Below, piece after piece: positions 9,931 to 20,746 of a stretch of 64,000 nt of DNA (position 1 is the stretch's first letter; every line of letters begins with the position of its first letter). Position numbers and translations under genes: made by a program. The notes beneath the pieces were generated by a model, which had not been told where the DNA came from, ran no database searches, and worked only from the letters and a program-made list of their open reading frames with translations. Source of the stretch: Bimuria novae-zelandiae CBS 107.79 (Eukaryota > Ascomycota > Dothideomycetes > Pleosporales > Didymosphaeriaceae); contig ML976707.1 in assembly GCA_010015655.1 (NCBI GenBank), forward strand, positions 401,498-465,497. The letters are read 5' to 3'.

Positions 9931-12128
9931 TCACACTTTCTCGGTCTCCACCTTTGGATTGTCGTCTGCTCGATGGAGAGTGACCGCAATCTGGGCAGTC
10001 ATCTGAAGCCGTATCAGTGCCATATAATCGAGGCGACGGAGATTCTGTGGCTTACTTTATCGTCGACATTGAGTGCGAAGAAACTGAGTACGATTGCGAC
10101 ACCGGTAAATGCAAGTGTGGCTAGAAAACTGTGTGGTATGCATCCCCATTCGCATTCTTGTACGCTGCAGTCCCTGCGGCAAGTATCGCGGGAGTTACAC
10201 CAAGGACGTCGGCGAAAGAGCCAGAAGTAAAGCCAGCCATGAAAGCCGTGACCGATGTTTCCGGTAGGCCTGCTCCGAGTACTGCAGCTGGCACAGCGGC
10301 AGGAATGGTCCCTGCGAGACGGTTGCTGAGGACGCTAAGGTACACTGCACTCCCGACGCTGGAGATAGCTGACCTGATCTATCCCATCACTGCTTCAAAT
10401 AAGCGTTTGAATACAGAAAAAAAGTGGAGAACTTGCCTCCGATGGCTGTGCCAATTTCTTGCTGGTCAAGCAGCTCGATACTAGCATTGGACAGGCAGAC
10501 GCTTTCATTCCAACCGATTAAAAAGCTGGACAATACCATCAGCGCAACAGCGCCCCGTTTGTCGTCAGGTCCAGCGCATGCGATGGCTTGAATATCGATT
10601 AGCCTTGGGTTGCATGATGGAGGTGCCTAAATTTGCCTGCGAGCAGTGCACCACCGACTGTGAATGCTACGATGCATTGAATTCGGGTCTTCCCAATAGG
10701 TGCAGCTAGGAATCCACCAACTATTTGTCCGCCGTTTATCATTCCAGGCACACAGCTCAGCCACCCGGCGTACATGCTGGCTCCACCGTCGTCAGTGTAG
10801 AGCACCGCGACCATGCTTGGCCATAGGATTGCCATGGCATAATATATCATGGAGCCGATACCTTTAAAAGAAAGAAAGCCATTAGTTGAGATCTTTGAGC
10901 TTCGCCTGCGTTCCACATACCGAGAAGAACACACGCAGCGACCCAGGCGAAGTTCTTAAAAAGGTGCATCGGAAGCAGTGGCTCCATAAGTGGCGCATAG
11001 TACTCCCATAGTGCAAATACGATAAGAGTCAAACCACCAATTACCATAGTGGATATGGCATGCGCAGATTTCCATGGGTATACGGAGCCGCCCCAGGAAA
11101 GACCAACTACAGGAACGTCAGCATCGCTCGAAAGAGGAAAGGGCCAACGGACGGAGAAACACAAGGAAACCCCCAACAAAATTAGAGTGCCAATGTAGTC
11201 GAACTCCTTAATTGCCTGCGCCTTGCTTTTGTCATTGACTTTCTCTTCGAACGTCGGTGGGAAGTAGAAGAGGAAGAACAAGAGGCCGCTAACGAAGGAG
11301 AGGATGATCATGAGATAATAGCACCTATTGAAATCAGTACATGCCGCATCGATTAAGGTTACTAAACTTACCAACGCCATCCAGCGCCTGTATAAAGCAC
11401 CAACGCTTTCAACAAGGCACGGGCCAGTCCCGTGAAGGGTATGCAGAAAACATACATGACTGTGTTCGCTGAGAAGTGGTACTGATATCATTAGTATCCG
11501 ACTGAGAACGGTGCTCATGTGTCTAACCTTCATAGGTACGATCTCCCCAGTTATAGTGGCGAAAGACTGCTGCCCGGCCGCTCCGAGACCAATAATCGCC
11601 TTTCCAGCAATCAGTGCACACACATTTTGCGCGGTAGCTGAGACGACACATCCGATTAAAGACAAAGCTGCCGTGCCGATGAAGAACCACTGAGACGTCA
11701 GCGTTGAATTGAGTGCAGATCTGGAAGTCATACCCTGCGACCGAAGAGATTACTCAATCGTCCGACCAAGAGCAGTCCAATAGCTAGTGTGAGGGTATAT
11801 ACGAGTGAAACCCAGCTGATGTTTGGATCGGGTCCAATGTCGTTGTTGATCAGCCTGCCCACTATTAGCATTCACACCCATGATGACAGTCTAGGTTTCA
11901 GTACGCCAGATTGGGTGCTGCCAGACCGAATCCTCCCACTGCTACGCTCAATCTGAGGCCTGTCGCCAACATCGTGCCGAGGAAGAATGGGCTGTAGAAG
12001 TAGCCCTTCCGGATAGTTGCTTCGTCGACAGCGAAGCCATGGATTCGGTCCTCATTCATAGAACTATCATGGCTGCCGTTGGCGTTCTCATAGTGGGGGA
12101 GGGTCGATTCTTTGTGGTCCATGGTCAA
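9931..12128 (-). pseudogene. TRI12-like MFS efflux transporter, frameshifted
   Basis: Twelve-plus-helix major facilitator of the fungal TRI12 efflux family (the group that includes trichothecene pumps; substrate here unknown). Exons run 12128-11905, 11854-11734, 11689-11528, 11481-11372, 11324-10921 and 10861 onward, with a final exon ending at TGA 9931-9933. Introns are 44-59 nt with clear GT/AG sites, for example 11855-11904 with a GCTAATA branch. Family blocks: GYFYSPFFLGTMLATGLRLS, INNDIGPDPNISWVSLVYTL, LLLVGRLSNLFGRR, LSWGGSVYPWKSAHA, MYAGWLSCVPGMINGGQIVG, and C-terminal MTAQIAVTLH. Two single-base losses break the frame: near 10621-10635 (after GGALLAGKF) and at a T run near 10121-10129 (after DAYHTVF). 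The exon boundary near 10380-10430 may use a GC donor. Sequencing error is possible, but two lesions plus a dead P450 neighbour favour a pseudogene. Confidence 0.78.
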
Positions 12129-12469
12129 TCGAGTTTGAAAGTATATTGGGAATGAATCCCGAGACTAGAACCTCTGTAGATTGACCAGGGTAATGACTGC
12201 ATATAATCCCACAGGTCTGGATCGCTAATCACACCATTGGGATAATAACAACCGTAAGCGAAGCGGCTGGCCAAAGGCTTGGTTCTCCCTGAATCGCACT
12301 AACGACTCGTTCACTGAAGAATCTGGGGTCGGAACCAGGGATCGGGAAAGTGTTTCACTAACGAGTCAGGCCTAAGATCGTAGTCACGGCTACTCACGTG
12401 AATAGTATCTGGATTGCAACAAGTAAAGCGCGCTGAGAGCGAAGGCTTTTTTGGCTGAACATCTCGGTC
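12129..12469. promoter_or_regulatory. Shared divergent upstream region (MFS / P450)
   Basis: 341 nt separate the divergent start codons of the TRI12-like MFS (minus) and the P450 (plus), a spacing typical of co-regulated secondary-metabolism genes. I see no unambiguous operator; the region was not tested for motifs. Confidence 0.5.
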
Positions 12470-14103
12470 ATGAACAGCCTGAAGGAAACGCTTGAAGCAG
12501 CGATGGAGTTCGGAGGACCTTGTTGGCTCATCCATGGCTCCATCACCTCAAGATTCGCCATCTACAGCATCGGACTTGCAACGGTTGCCTACGTTCCGTA
12601 CCTGACTTGGCTTATATGGTTTCACCCACTCTCCCGCTTCCCTGGTCCGAAGCGCGCCATCATTTCGAACCTTTTCTGGGCCAAGTAGTACACTAGCGGT
12701 CGTTCTATCAAAGTAGTGAAAGCGCTGCACGGCAAGTATGGCGATGTCGTACGCTGGGCACCTAATGAACTGTCTTTTGCGTGTGCAGATGCATGGAAGG
12801 ATATCTACGACCGACGCAAAGACGGAAAGGTCTTGACCAAAGACCCAGTGTGGTACCGAAAGGATGCCACGATGAGAGCAGAGCACATCGTCAACGCCGA
12901 CGATCCAGCACGGCACGCAGAGATCCACAAGATGATGGCTTACGCCTTCTCTGCCAAGGCGCTGCTCGAGCAGGAAGACTTGATTTTGCAGTACACGGGA
13001 CAGCTCGGAGAAGCGATAAAGGAGCAGAGCGCACGTGGTCCTATCAATCTTGTCAATTTCTTCAACTGGACGACTTTCGACATTCTTGGAGAACTTGCTT
13101 TCGGGGAGCCTTTCGGATCGCTCAAGTATCACAAGACTAACAGCTAGATCTCGATCATCCTAGACAGCATGAAGTCAATGGCCTAGGATGCCGCCATCTG
13201 GACACTTCCTATTGTGCCCTACTTCCAATATTGGCTCACGCCCAAGGCCGTGCGTGAAGGCGGCGCACGCTATGCCATGGAGTCCAAAGAGGATATTCTA
13301 CGAGGAGAGAGAGACGGTCCGAAATCCGACCGCATCGACTTCGTGTCGTACATCCTCAAAAAGCGACAGGAGCTCAACATCACCGATTCGCAGCTCGCAG
13401 CTCATTCGAATGCTCTGATCGTGGCGGGATCCGAGACGAGTGCAACTGTACTTAGCGGCCTGTTTTTCTATCTGTGTAAGCACCCTGATGTTTATGCCAA
13501 GCGCAAGAAGGAAGTGCGGTCGGATTTTACCAGCGCAGACGAAATCATGGCCAAAGGGGCGGAAGGGCTCTCGTATCTGACCGCTTGTACCAATGAGACG
13601 TTTCGCATCTATCCTCCTATTCCTATCGCGATGCCCAGAGTCACGCCTAAGGGTAGTTGCACGATCACAGGGTGTTTCGTCCCGGAAGGTGTAAGTATGA
13701 GCTACATGGTAACTTTGGGCAATGGCTGACTGCAGATTAGACGGTCATAGGCGTCTATGTATGGTCCGTTACACACAACCCAGAGAATTTCAATGATCCC
13801 GACGCTTTCCATCCCGAGCGCTGGTTCGAGAAGTCGGACAATCTCGATGCAAGCAATCCGTTTTTGATGGGTCCGCGCATGTGCATGGGCATCAAGTACG
13901 TACCCAGACACTATGGTGTTTCCAGTCGCTAACCAGTCTGAAGTATGACCTGGATCGAGGTGCGCGTCATGGCCGCTCAGATCGCGCACATGTTCGACTT
14001 CGAGCTCGAAGATAAGACATTCGACTAGGGAAATGAACAGCGTTGTTATGTCTTGTGGGATAAGCCTGAGCTTCTCGTGAAGGCTGAGCTGGCTAGCACA
14101 TGA
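12470..14103 (+). pseudogene. CYP65-like cytochrome P450, four in-frame TAG codons
   Basis: Membrane-anchored haem monooxygenase, most like the fungal CYP65 clade of secondary metabolism. Start at 12470 is followed by an N-terminal helix and the clan signature FHPLSRFPGPK. Then come KYGDVVRWAPNELSF, the I-helix AGSETSATVLSG, ExxR as ETFR, FHPERW, and the haem loop FLMGPRMCMG with its cysteine intact. Two introns are needed near the 3' end: about 13691-13740 (GTAAGT...TTAG) and about 13896-13948 (GTACGT...CTAACC...GAAG, restoring GINMTWIEVR). The frame is otherwise continuous but carries TAG at 12686, 13145, 13184 and 14026. In all four positions a CAG glutamine codon fits, so each is explained by one CpA-to-TpA transition. 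No frameshift was seen. Stop is TGA 14101-14103. Confidence 0.85.
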
Positions 14104-14567
14104 GCTGTCACTGTCGTCAAATGCTATTCCGGACCGACGTTTTTTAAGCAGTCATTTTCTTTATCCTTGCACTTGTCTGTATCAGGCACTTTTAAAAAGC
14201 ATTCTTCCTAGACTCTTGTTAAAACTAGCCACATTCACATTTCGCAACACACCGCTTACCGTCACCCCTCTTCGCACTCGCGAGCTCTTGTCCCCTCCGA
14301 AACCTCCCCCAACTTTTGTGAACCTATCTCGCAACACACCAGTTCGCGTGCGCTCGGAAAGGCGGGAATGGTGCGCGTCGTCGTAATGAGCCGTTAGTGT
14401 CCCAGTCGCCACGCGCTAGTGAAATGATGGTGCGGGATAACCGCGTGTTCCAGATGCAGTTCTCCACCCTACCAGAGCTGGCACGTCCGGCTAACGATAA
14501 GCGTATGATGCATCACGCGCTGGGCCGCGGTTCCACGGCTTCACATGCTTTCTAAATCATCATTTGA
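14104..14567. other. Intergenic region
   Basis: Between the P450 pseudogene and the bZIP gene. No supported gene; a minus-strand ORF at 14182-14412 has no recognisable feature. Confidence 0.5.
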
Positions 14568-15900
14568 GTGACTTTATCACGACCGCAGATCTCTTACAAT
14601 GCCACAATCAAAGTTCGCAGCATCGATTTTCTATCGTCGGAGCAATTGAGCCGCAAGCGCGAATACTACAGAAAAAGCCAACGCCAGGCGAGACAGAGAA
14701 CCAAGGCAATTATCGGAGAGTTAGAAGATCGAGTGCTTACTCAGGAGACGCGCATATTGCACCTTGAGCAAGAACTGGCTGCGAGAATAGCGCAGTGTCA
14801 CTGCAATGATGCCACCGACAATCATCCGTGCGGTCAGCGGTATCAGTTCCAGACATTACGTCTATAACACAACTTATCCCGAATACCAGTATGGCAGTGG
14901 TCGACAAACAGTCAAATTGGCTTCATAGCGGTAGCATTGAGACCATGGACATTAGCCAAATGATGAGCCTAGAAGAGAATCCCGCACTCGGTACGTAACA
15001 TTGCGTTCATCCGTTGTTGAGATGCTGATGCAGAAGCAGGCCTCTCAATCTGGGAACAAATATTCAACGAAGCCATACTGGCCGGCTCGCCAGACTTTCC
15101 TGAACCAGAGCATAGCAGTGCCACTTCCCTCCAGTTGTCTGTGGAACATCACTCTGCCGAATCGACCACCCAACAAGTTCTTTGGAAGTCATTACCGAAA
15201 CACATCCCTCCCACATGTGCTCTAGACAGAGCAATGCCGAACATGGTGAACACGCGTCGTATGCACGAAACGACCGGTGGAAACGACCAAGAATTCCGCA
15301 CCGCGGTCTTTCCCAGCGTGCAAAGTCTCCTGAATCCCAGCAGTGACGTCCAAGCGCCGCTTGCTACTTCTATAGTTCGCGATATTGTGTCGGCCTTGTC
15401 CGTCCACACACTACCCGAGCAAATCGCCGTTCTGTACATCATGGGCGTTTCCTTACGATGGCAGATATCGCCCACGCGACGCAATTACGACGCCATGCCG
15501 GAGTGGCTGCGCCCAACACCATCGCAAATTTTCACGCCACACGCGATGTGGCTGGACACATTGGCGTGGCCTACGGCGCGAGAGCGTCTGTGCCGCACCG
15601 ATAAATGGGGCGGCAAGGACGTACTTGTGCGGCACATCTGCGAGGAATCGTTTTCGGTGAACTGGCCATACGAGGGTGCAGACATCTTTCTGCACAATAG
15701 GAGCGAGCCGAGCATGAATCCGGTGTTCGAGCAGCATATTAGAAACATTAAGAACTGGACGTTAGGACCGGGGATTTTGGATGTGTGAGTGAGGTGGTTG
15801 GCAGGTGTTGTTGCTGCAGCTGATCAGGAATAGGTACCCCGACATGGCCAATGCAGTGAACATTAGACCTTGTCGAGCGTATGATCGGCCTCTTAGATGA
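14568..15900 (+). CDS. bZIP transcription factor with DUF3425 domain
   Basis: Fungal bZIP regulator with a C-terminal DUF3425 domain, a pairing often found next to secondary-metabolism genes. The basic region is SRKREYYRKSQRQARQRTKA, followed by a leucine-zipper-like stretch (IGELEDRVLTQETRILHLEQ). The DUF3425 part shows WLRPTPSQIFTPHAMWLDTL, then LVRHICEESFSVNWPY and KNWTLGPGILDVYPDMA. Introns: 14991-15039 (GTACGT...GCAG, giving ENPALG|LSIWEQIF) and 15785-15833 (GTGAGT...ATAG, giving ILDV|YPDMAN). One further short intron around 14795-14850 is required to change frame after the zipper; its exact ends are uncertain. Stop is TGA 15898-15900. It is probably the local regulator of the decayed MFS/P450 pair (inference). 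Its reading frame appears intact. Confidence 0.82.
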
Positions 15901-16404
15901 AAGGCTGTCGTGCTGAACGATGCAAAATCGGATGGCAAAGGAGCGTAAAGCCTTGCGGGCCCACTAACTACGAAGACGTTCGCCTCAGCGTCCACTAGCT
16001 TGGTTGCGCTATCAAGCATTCGCCAGTTCACAAGGCGGGTGGCTCGGATTGTATAACAGTCATGATAAGATTTTAGGTCGCGCCATGATCGCGAACCTGT
16101 CCCGTATGTGGTAGAAGAGTCGAACAAGCAGCGCAGTTTAACCGGATAAATTGGCATAGAGCGACTCTAGCCTGTCATATTTAGGATACAACAGTGTCAT
16201 AGTCGAGTATAGTCCCTTGGGTACATGTCCGAGGAGCAGACGGTGCGAGTTTCCAGTTGTTGGTCTCTTGGAAGGCAAAACGGTCTGCAAGCGACAAGAT
16301 AACTGTGCTAGGTCAGCAGGAGCTTGTCAGTAGGACACGACGACAGCACGAACCAATCTTCTTGATATCAGCCATAAATTATATTTTACTGTTTAGATAC
16401 TTCC
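15901..16404. other. Intergenic region between convergent genes
   Basis: Nothing supported. The minus-strand ORF overlapping the bZIP 3' end is antisense shadow. Confidence 0.5.
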
Positions 16405-17820
16405 CTAGTCTTCTCTTTCTTTCTCCCGTTCCGGCTGGCCTGTTGGGAGTGCACCGTGTCTGCCCCATCCTATCTCTTTCATCGTCTTATCTTCATCTTT
16501 CCCAGGCCAAAGCAGCCCACCAATCCACACTGCTCTTATACACGACGCCGCGACGAAAAGCCACATCGCTACCAACATGATAGTAAGTGCACTGCACACG
16601 CCACGAATTCCATCACTGTTTAGCGCTTGCGCGATTTGTATCGCAGCGAGCGTCAGCCCTGCGTTCGGAAAGATAAACGCCCACCAGTTCAGCGTAAACG
16701 ACATGCGGCGTATACCGGTAAGCACTGCGACGGTAGAGATGCAGAAGAACCAGAACGAGAACAATATGATGAACAGACCAGAGATGATGCCGAGATTTCT
16801 GATCAGATCACCGTCTGGAAGAGAGAGCTCAGTGAACTGCGAAGCAGGCACGACAATAGACGCTTGCTTGCCGAGCGAGACAAGGCCGGCGGCAGTATAG
16901 CCAGCTGGTCCGACGGAGACGTACATGCCCGGGCGTGTCGATGGGCTTGGTAGTTCGGCTGTCATCAGACGTTGCGTATAGAGCGAATACATGAGAAGCG
17001 CAACAACCCATGCGAGTCCCTGTAACGCGACCGCTCCGACCCCTGCATGCTCAGTCAGTACGCAAATCTGGTTTGACCTTTCTGCTGCGTCAACTCACAC
17101 ATGTACCATCCGCGATCCGTGGGCTGGCTTGGTATCATGGTCCCTGCCATCGTGCCGACGACTAGGAGCGGATATATTGGGAAAATCCATACGGGTACTG
17201 CATCGTGGACATCGAGCTTGACGCTCTGAAAGAAGATGTAGTATTGTCCCACGCCCACGAGGAACACTATGCTGCAGTACGTCCAGTAGCAGATCTCAAG
17301 AGCCTTTACCAGCCATGGTCCGCAATTAGGGACGCCGTACGACTGCGCTCCGTTCAGGATGAGCGACACAGATACCCAGTAGGCACCATGGAAAAGACCT
17401 TCCACGGGATGCACCAAAGAAGCCATGAATTTTGGCGGAACAAGAATGAACCGTGTCACCATTAAGGCGGTGAATAGAACGAAAAGGACAAGGTTGGTGA
17501 TGTAAAATATTTTCCCAATGGTCATCAGGCCAAGAAACTTGTTCGGCGTGTTCGCGAGCACGACGGCCACAGCACCCGTAGACATGGTGCAGGCGAACCT
17601 ACAACTAAGGTGAATAAATATCTTGCAATGTGCGATTCTGTTGCTTACCATGGCCTACACACCGACCATTAGCTTCATTGATTCAAAGTTCTTATCATAC
17701 GCACCAAGTGAAATGCGCAATCCTGTCTCTCAATCCTACCTGCAAGGGCGGTACATCATCTCCCCTTGCAGCTTTTTCCTCGTCGGCGTGCCTGCGCGTC
17801 TTGTCCTGGAAGCGGGGCAT
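16405..17820 (-). CDS. TDT/SLAC1-family transporter (Mae1-like, malate or related anion)
   Basis: Ten-helix tellurite-resistance/dicarboxylate transporter family protein of the plasma membrane; fungal members move malate or sulfite. Four exons fit exactly: 17820-17705, 17654-17649, 17598-17099 and 17042-16405 (1260 nt, 419 residues). Start at 17820 (MPRFQDKTRRHADEE). The first membrane segment is reconstituted only by splicing: RIAHFTW + P + WFACTMSTG, through a 6-nt exon. Introns: 17655-17704 and 17599-17648 (both 50 nt) and 17043-17098 (56 nt, GTGAGT...GCAG, joining GWYM to WVGAVALQG). Later blocks HPVEGLFHGAYWVS, GQYYIFF and FTLNWWAFIFPNAGLTLA are typical of the family. The malate/sulfite choice cannot be made here. 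Confidence 0.88.
17649..17654 (-). other. 6-nt microexon of the TDT transporter
   Basis: GCCATG on the minus strand, bounded by a TGTAG acceptor and a GTAAGC donor. It completes the family motif FTWPWFACTMS. Without it the frame and the motif are both lost. Confidence 0.8.
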
Positions 17821-18752
17821 CCTTTCGTCGTCGGCGGGCTACCCAAGTTGCTATCCACAGCCCACGCGACCCCCATACATCCACCCTTTGTACTCTCTCC
17901 TCATCGTTTTGGCTTGGAAGACTGACTGATGTCATTCCCAAGATAGTGCGGTGCTCTAGAGTCACCGGTACTGTTCACGCGGTGAATTCGCGGCGCGCTA
18001 CTCGGGAGTCTCGGTTAGTACGGGCTGGGCCCGGCAATCACCATTGATGATCGATCGAGTGTCAACTGATATGGAAACTGTAACGGGGGTTTTCTTGTTT
18101 GCTCTCACAGAAAAGACCCACAAACAATTTCTTGCCCTCGTGGGTCGAGCTGTGCAGATGTTAGATGCAGACCACAGGAACGTAACCCACAAAAAAACTT
18201 TTCTCGACCCTCGCTACGTCATATCACGTGATACCCAGGGCACCTGCAGCACGGAACCGGGAGCACTTTTTGCTCATGTACACAATACACATTTCCCATA
18301 AGCACTTCATTACAGGCTATATGATGCTGCTACTTCGAAGCTCACATTAGCTGGTGGTGCTCCAGTGTAAATTGCACGTGACTACACAAGAACCATGAAA
18401 ACCGCGATATTGGTATTAATTGGATCAGAGACGTAGCGAAATATTGACGATGTTTATTAACCTGCGCTTTAAATTGTCTGCCAGTCTGTAGGGCTACCCC
18501 GCGAATGCTACAAACGCATAACGCTCTGCCAGCCTGGAAAGCAGTCCGAATATTATCTTGTACAGTAATACAACGAGAATGTGAAGGTTAGAAAGGCGTT
18601 AAAACTGGTGGTGCCCAGGGTTAATATTACGCTCTTTCGTACAACAATTAATGGCCTGAGAACCGTCAAGATTCAGCCGTTCATTGGCCTAAGAATCTCA
18701 TCCCGCTAGGCTTCTGTACACGTGCACACGGGCAGCAGCGTTATATAGAGGT
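17821..18752. other. Intergenic region
   Basis: Promoter side of the TDT gene and 3' side of the HET gene. No supported gene. A plus-strand ORF at 18044-18301 has no recognised domain. Confidence 0.5.
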
Positions 18753-20441
18753 TTATTTCAAGATCAGATCATGCATCGATCCCTGATACCTCGAGACATC
18801 CGGAAAAAAGCATTCCCCAACAAGCTTATAAAGCCCGTCATCAGGTCGCACGACATACGGCACGCTACCTCTCTTGAAAACTGCGATCTTGTCATTGGCC
18901 GTAGCATGAGCTGGTCCTAGACCCAGCGCGCCAGAAGCAGACCGGAGAAGTCGTCTGCCGTAGACCAGCCTGGTCAGTTGGTTCCGTTCGGACATAAGCC
19001 AAGCCGTTGTAAAGGCTGACTGAGGCAGATCTATGATACTGAATGCATCTTTAGAGGATGTCTGACGGAATACCTCAAGTATGCGAATAATCTCGCCGGT
19101 TGGTTCCAACGTTGTTTTGGCTTCCGGCCATTGGCGAATGAGAGGATCGACTGTCTCGCGCTTGGATGTTAAGTTGCCTTGGAAGGGTATGATTGTGTCT
19201 GAGACAGATGCAATACTATCGATCACGGCGCCTTCAAGGACGAGGTGGTCGAGATCGTTGGAGAATTGGATGTCGGTCGGTGCCTGATTGGGTCCCGTCT
19301 CTGCAATCAATTGCGCTGACCCGATCATTGGTATGGCTTTGTCATAGGCGTGCCAGTCTGGTACCCAGGATGGAAGTTTGAGGGAGCGGGTGAGCGGATG
19401 TCTCGCGGCTCCTGCGAAGCTCAGTACGTCGAGCTTCCCAGTACTCGTTATCAAATGCGCGGCTGTCTCTTTGTAGACAGTTTGGATTGACTTTTCGTAG
19501 TCAGGCTTTGGAAGGGTGGCTTGGTCGTCAACCAGGGGATAGAGCCCGTAAATTTTGTCGCGTAAATCTGTAGCACCACATTGTCGACTTTGGTGGAGCA
19601 AATTGAGCAACGAGAATTGACCTTTAGAAGGGTTTCTTTGCGCGAGACGGCAGTCATCAATGAAGCTAAGGTGCCGACAGATCGATGCCGTGTCCGTAGC
19701 TGCGAACATGGGACTTTCGGCAACGCAACGAGCAGTGAAAACCATGTCTTCCCATTCAAGATCTATAGAACCGCTCTTGACGGCCAGTGTGCTTGCATTT
19801 GCGGCTTCCTGTATGACCCAGGCGCGTTGAAACCAGGCGCGACGGAAAAAGTACCTTAGAGCACTCCAGGTATTCGAAGATTCTGGTGGGAGACCCAGAC
19901 TCGACAAGGATGAAGGGTTGAAGTATACCAGGTCACCAAATCGAGCTCTCAGGGTGCGCAGCTGCTCGAAAAGCGATTGCACAAGGGCAACTGTTTCAGT
20001 ATTCTCTCCGGTCCAAATTAGGACTTTATTCGCTCTGCGGTATATTTGATGCATGAGCTGAAGCTGCTGGTTGCGCTCCGAATAGTCTCGCTGGTTGATA
20101 CATAATGCATCAATCCACAGGGCGCGCTTTCGATCGGGTTGACGAAGGTCGAGAAGAGCAGCACGCAGATTGCTAGTGATGGGGAAATCTCGCCCGTTGC
20201 ACACAATTTCAGTTGTATCATTAACATTCCCCCAATGGTATGAGAGCGCTTCGTAACTAGGGGTCTCCTCTAGGGAGGTGTTGAAAAGCTCGCACTCGAT
20301 TGGGCTTGAGCGATGACCGGGCCGAAGTTCAAGGAGTCGGAGGTTGATGGGAGGCTGGAACGGCGCGTATATGTATTGATAGAGGTTGCCGGAGAAGGTG
20401 TGGCCGAGTCTATACGGCCACTCCCAGATCCTTCTGGTCAT
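18753..20441 (-). CDS. HET-domain protein (heterokaryon incompatibility)
   Basis: Single-exon protein of 562 residues with an N-terminal HET domain, the fungal allorecognition/cell-death domain. HET motifs are in order: YEALSYHWG (residues 63-71), then LWIDALCINQRDYSERNQQL (about 107-126) and the following VLIWTGE. The C-terminal part (about residues 230-562) contains DKIYGLYPLV and LPSWVPDW, typical of the ankyrin-less Dothideomycete HET group, and a Gly-rich end. No NACHT, WD or NTPase module is attached. HET genes are numerous in Pezizomycotina, and most have no known incompatibility role, so a specific function is not claimed. Upstream neighbour is OPT on the same strand, 305 nt away. Confidence 0.92.
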   Translation of the reverse strand: MTRRIWEWPYRLGHTFSGNLYQYIYAPFQPPINLRLLELRPGHRSSPIECELFNTSLEETPSYEALSYHWGNVNDTTEIVCNGRDFPITSNLRAALLDLRQPDRKRALWIDALCINQRDYSERNQQLQLMHQIYRRANKVLIWTGENTETVALVQSLFEQLRTLRARFGDLVYFNPSSLSSLGLPPESSNTWSALRYFFRRAWFQRAWVIQEAANASTLAVKSGSIDLEWEDMVFTARCVAESPMFAATDTASICRHLSFIDDCRLAQRNPSKGQFSLLNLLHQSRQCGATDLRDKIYGLYPLVDDQATLPKPDYEKSIQTVYKETAAHLITSTGKLDVLSFAGAARHPLTRSLKLPSWVPDWHAYDKAIPMIGSAQLIAETGPNQAPTDIQFSNDLDHLVLEGAVIDSIASVSDTIIPFQGNLTSKRETVDPLIRQWPEAKTTLEPTGEIIRILEVFRQTSSKDAFSIIDLPQSAFTTAWLMSERNQLTRLVYGRRLLRSASGALGLGPAHATANDKIAVFKRGSVPYVVRPDDGLYKLVGECFFPDVSRYQGSMHDLILK

Positions 20442-20746
20442 TGGCAGCCCGGGAAGTCTCTGCTTGACTGCTTGAAGGAGTGATTACACCGTAGTACGTC
20501 TAGTGTCTTCATTTCCGTCACACTGTGAGCTGACAGTATTAGCGTTCAAGTGTAAACAGCTCACGAGTAGAAAATCATCCAGTGCAGCGTGATCGAGTGC
20601 GAGAAGATAAGAATACGAATATGGGAATTATTCATGGAGAAGTTGCGAAGGTGCCAAGAATTCGGTTCTGCGAACGGGCGGGGCGGGGACGGCTATTTAT
20701 GCTCCCACGGCCATCTTGGCACGACATGCTCGCTTGATCTTACCAT
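20442..20746. other. Short intergenic region between HET and OPT genes
   Basis: HET upstream region; no gene seen. Confidence 0.5.

Noticed and set aside
12470..14103. Stop-codon reassignment or programmed readthrough of TAG in the P450
   Set aside because: Other genes here (proline dehydrogenase, OPT) use TAG as a normal terminator. CpA-to-TpA mutation explains all four sites more simply.
15762..16157. 131-codon minus-strand ORF
   Set aside because: Antisense to the last exon of the bZIP gene and without family features.
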